Assembly: GCA_022340425.1 (NCBI GenBank)
Contig: JAJDNY010000049.1
Location: 1 to 52,172, forward strand
Length of the DNA: 52,172 nucleotides
Origin: Desulfobacteraceae bacterium
GTDB taxonomy: Bacteria; Desulfobacterota; Desulfobacteria; Desulfobacterales; JAABRJ01
Direction: 5' to 3'
A model generated the notes under the pieces. The model was not told the DNA's origin. It did no database searches and worked only from the letters and a program-made list of their open reading frames with translations. The position numbers and the translations under genes are program-made. This document shows positions 51,771 through 52,172 of the stretch, piece by piece (the first letter of the stretch is position 1; each line of letters starts with the position of its first letter).

Positions 51771-52172
51771 ATGCACCAGATCACCAGGTCCCCCTCCTAT
51801 TTGATCCGCAATCCGCACTCGTACTGTTTCAGGATGAGCGTGCCGGCAGATCTTCGACCGTTTATCGGAAAAACGGAGTTGCGCTTCTCCCTCCAAACAG
51901 GGTACCTACGAACCGCAAAATCGAGGGCAAGGGTTCTTGCCGGACAGGTTCAGTTACTATTCCAGGGGATGAGGAGGAACCACAGAGGATTCATGAAACT
52001 GACCGATCACCAGATCCGCGACATGGTCACGAAATACCTTGAACGGGCCAAGGCATTAATGGATGAGCCGTTCGGGCCGAATGATGGCGACAGGCCTTTT
52101 GATGACGCCCCCTCCCTGACCGACTACATAAATGGTCTTGACGACGTTAAGAGGGACATCCTTGAAGAGATG
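51771..52172 (+). CDS. Tyrosine-type site-specific integrase, N-terminal part (truncated by window end)
   Basis: This open frame of 134 codons runs off the end of the window, so the length is unknown. The start HQITRSPSYLIRNPHSYCFR, followed by MSVPADLRPFIGKTELRFSL, is typical of the N-terminal domain of a class of tyrosine integrases (SAM-like, DUF6538-type). The catalytic Arg-His-Arg-Tyr core lies beyond the edge and cannot be seen. A GGAGG site at 51759-51763 supports the ATG. Location just after a tRNA and tandem repeats supports an integrase of a genomic island. Confidence 0.78.
   Translation, partial: MHQITRSPSYLIRNPHSYCFRMSVPADLRPFIGKTELRFSLQTGYLRTAKSRARVLAGQVQLLFQGMRRNHRGFMKLTDHQIRDMVTKYLERAKALMDEPFGPNDGDRPFDDAPSLTDYINGLDDVKRDILEEM

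Larger units (their letters stand above)
51650..52172 (+). mobile_element. Left edge of an integrated element at the tRNA gene (cut by the window)
   Basis: A tyrosine-integrase gene lies directly 3' of a tRNA and points away from it, a standard arrangement for tRNA-integrated islands and prophages. Base composition is visibly less GC-rich than the upstream genes. The exact attL core cannot be set without the other end. Confidence 0.6.

Noticed and set aside
51606-51896. 96-codon minus-strand frame ending in a GFEPRT-like sequence
   Set aside because: It is formed by reading through the tRNA and leader, a common false ORF next to tRNAs, and is antisense to int.

Overview
The window is GC-rich, densely coded Gram-negative chromosome. 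LptD (outer-membrane LPS assembly), an ETF-quinone oxidoreductase, a branched-chain amino-acid ABC transporter, a tungstate transporter, a molybdenum-storage-type protein and a cysteine synthase/cysteinyl-tRNA-synthetase-like fusion together suggest an anaerobic Desulfobacterota (sulfate-reducer-like) bacterium. This is inference from gene content, because there is no rRNA gene to type it. No CRISPR array or insertion sequence was seen. The last 0.5 kb is the edge of an integrated element.

Layout. 0-5.9 kb: a minus-strand operon of surE, an OB/HD-domain nuclease-like protein, tmk, the cysK-cysS fusion and an unrecognised protein. 5.9-6.1 kb: overlapping back-to-back promoters. 6.1-14.8 kb: plus-strand lptD, a NusG paralogue, an HU/IHF protein, holB, ricT-like, metG and a penicillin-binding transpeptidase. 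14.9-19.5 kb: minus-strand livJHMGF operon. 20-28 kb: singletons (inositol-phosphatase-like, PhaR-type regulator, ETF-QO, short J-domain protein, alpha/beta hydrolase, Asp/Glu racemase family, TiaS-like DDTD protein, PadR regulator). 28.2-33.4 kb: an apparent molybdenum/tungsten module, with a MoSto-like storage protein divergent from a HTH/binding-protein regulator and tupABC. 33.4-39.8 kb: minus-strand PLP decarboxylase, NADP-type glutamate dehydrogenase and a two-receiver/PEP-synthase-like protein overlapping gdhA. 40-51.4 kb: nadE, aroC, flavodoxin, YhcC-type radical SAM, mnmG-fetAB, a CbpA-type DnaJ, hpt and a zinc-ribbon/DUF3426 membrane protein with acidic repeats. 51.5-52.2 kb: tRNA(CAT), a terminator and the truncated start of a tyrosine integrase.

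How the genes work together. The tup genes import tungstate or molybdate, the adjacent regulator probably senses it, and the MoSto-like protein probably stores it. That would supply the W/Mo enzymes on which anaerobes of this kind depend. Glutamate dehydrogenase, the PEP-synthase-like signalling protein, NAD synthetase and chorismate synthase are central nitrogen, carbon and cofactor metabolism. holB, tmk, metG and mnmG are housekeeping replication and translation genes.

Most noteworthy: (1) the cysteine synthase fused to a CysRS-like domain that has lost HIGH, KMSKS and one zinc ligand; (2) the Mo/W uptake-sensing-storage module; (3) the receiver-receiver-PEP-synthase-like protein coupled to gdhA; (4) a stand-alone bacterial homologue of the archaeal TiaS N-terminal domain; (5) the tRNA/integrase island boundary at the right edge.
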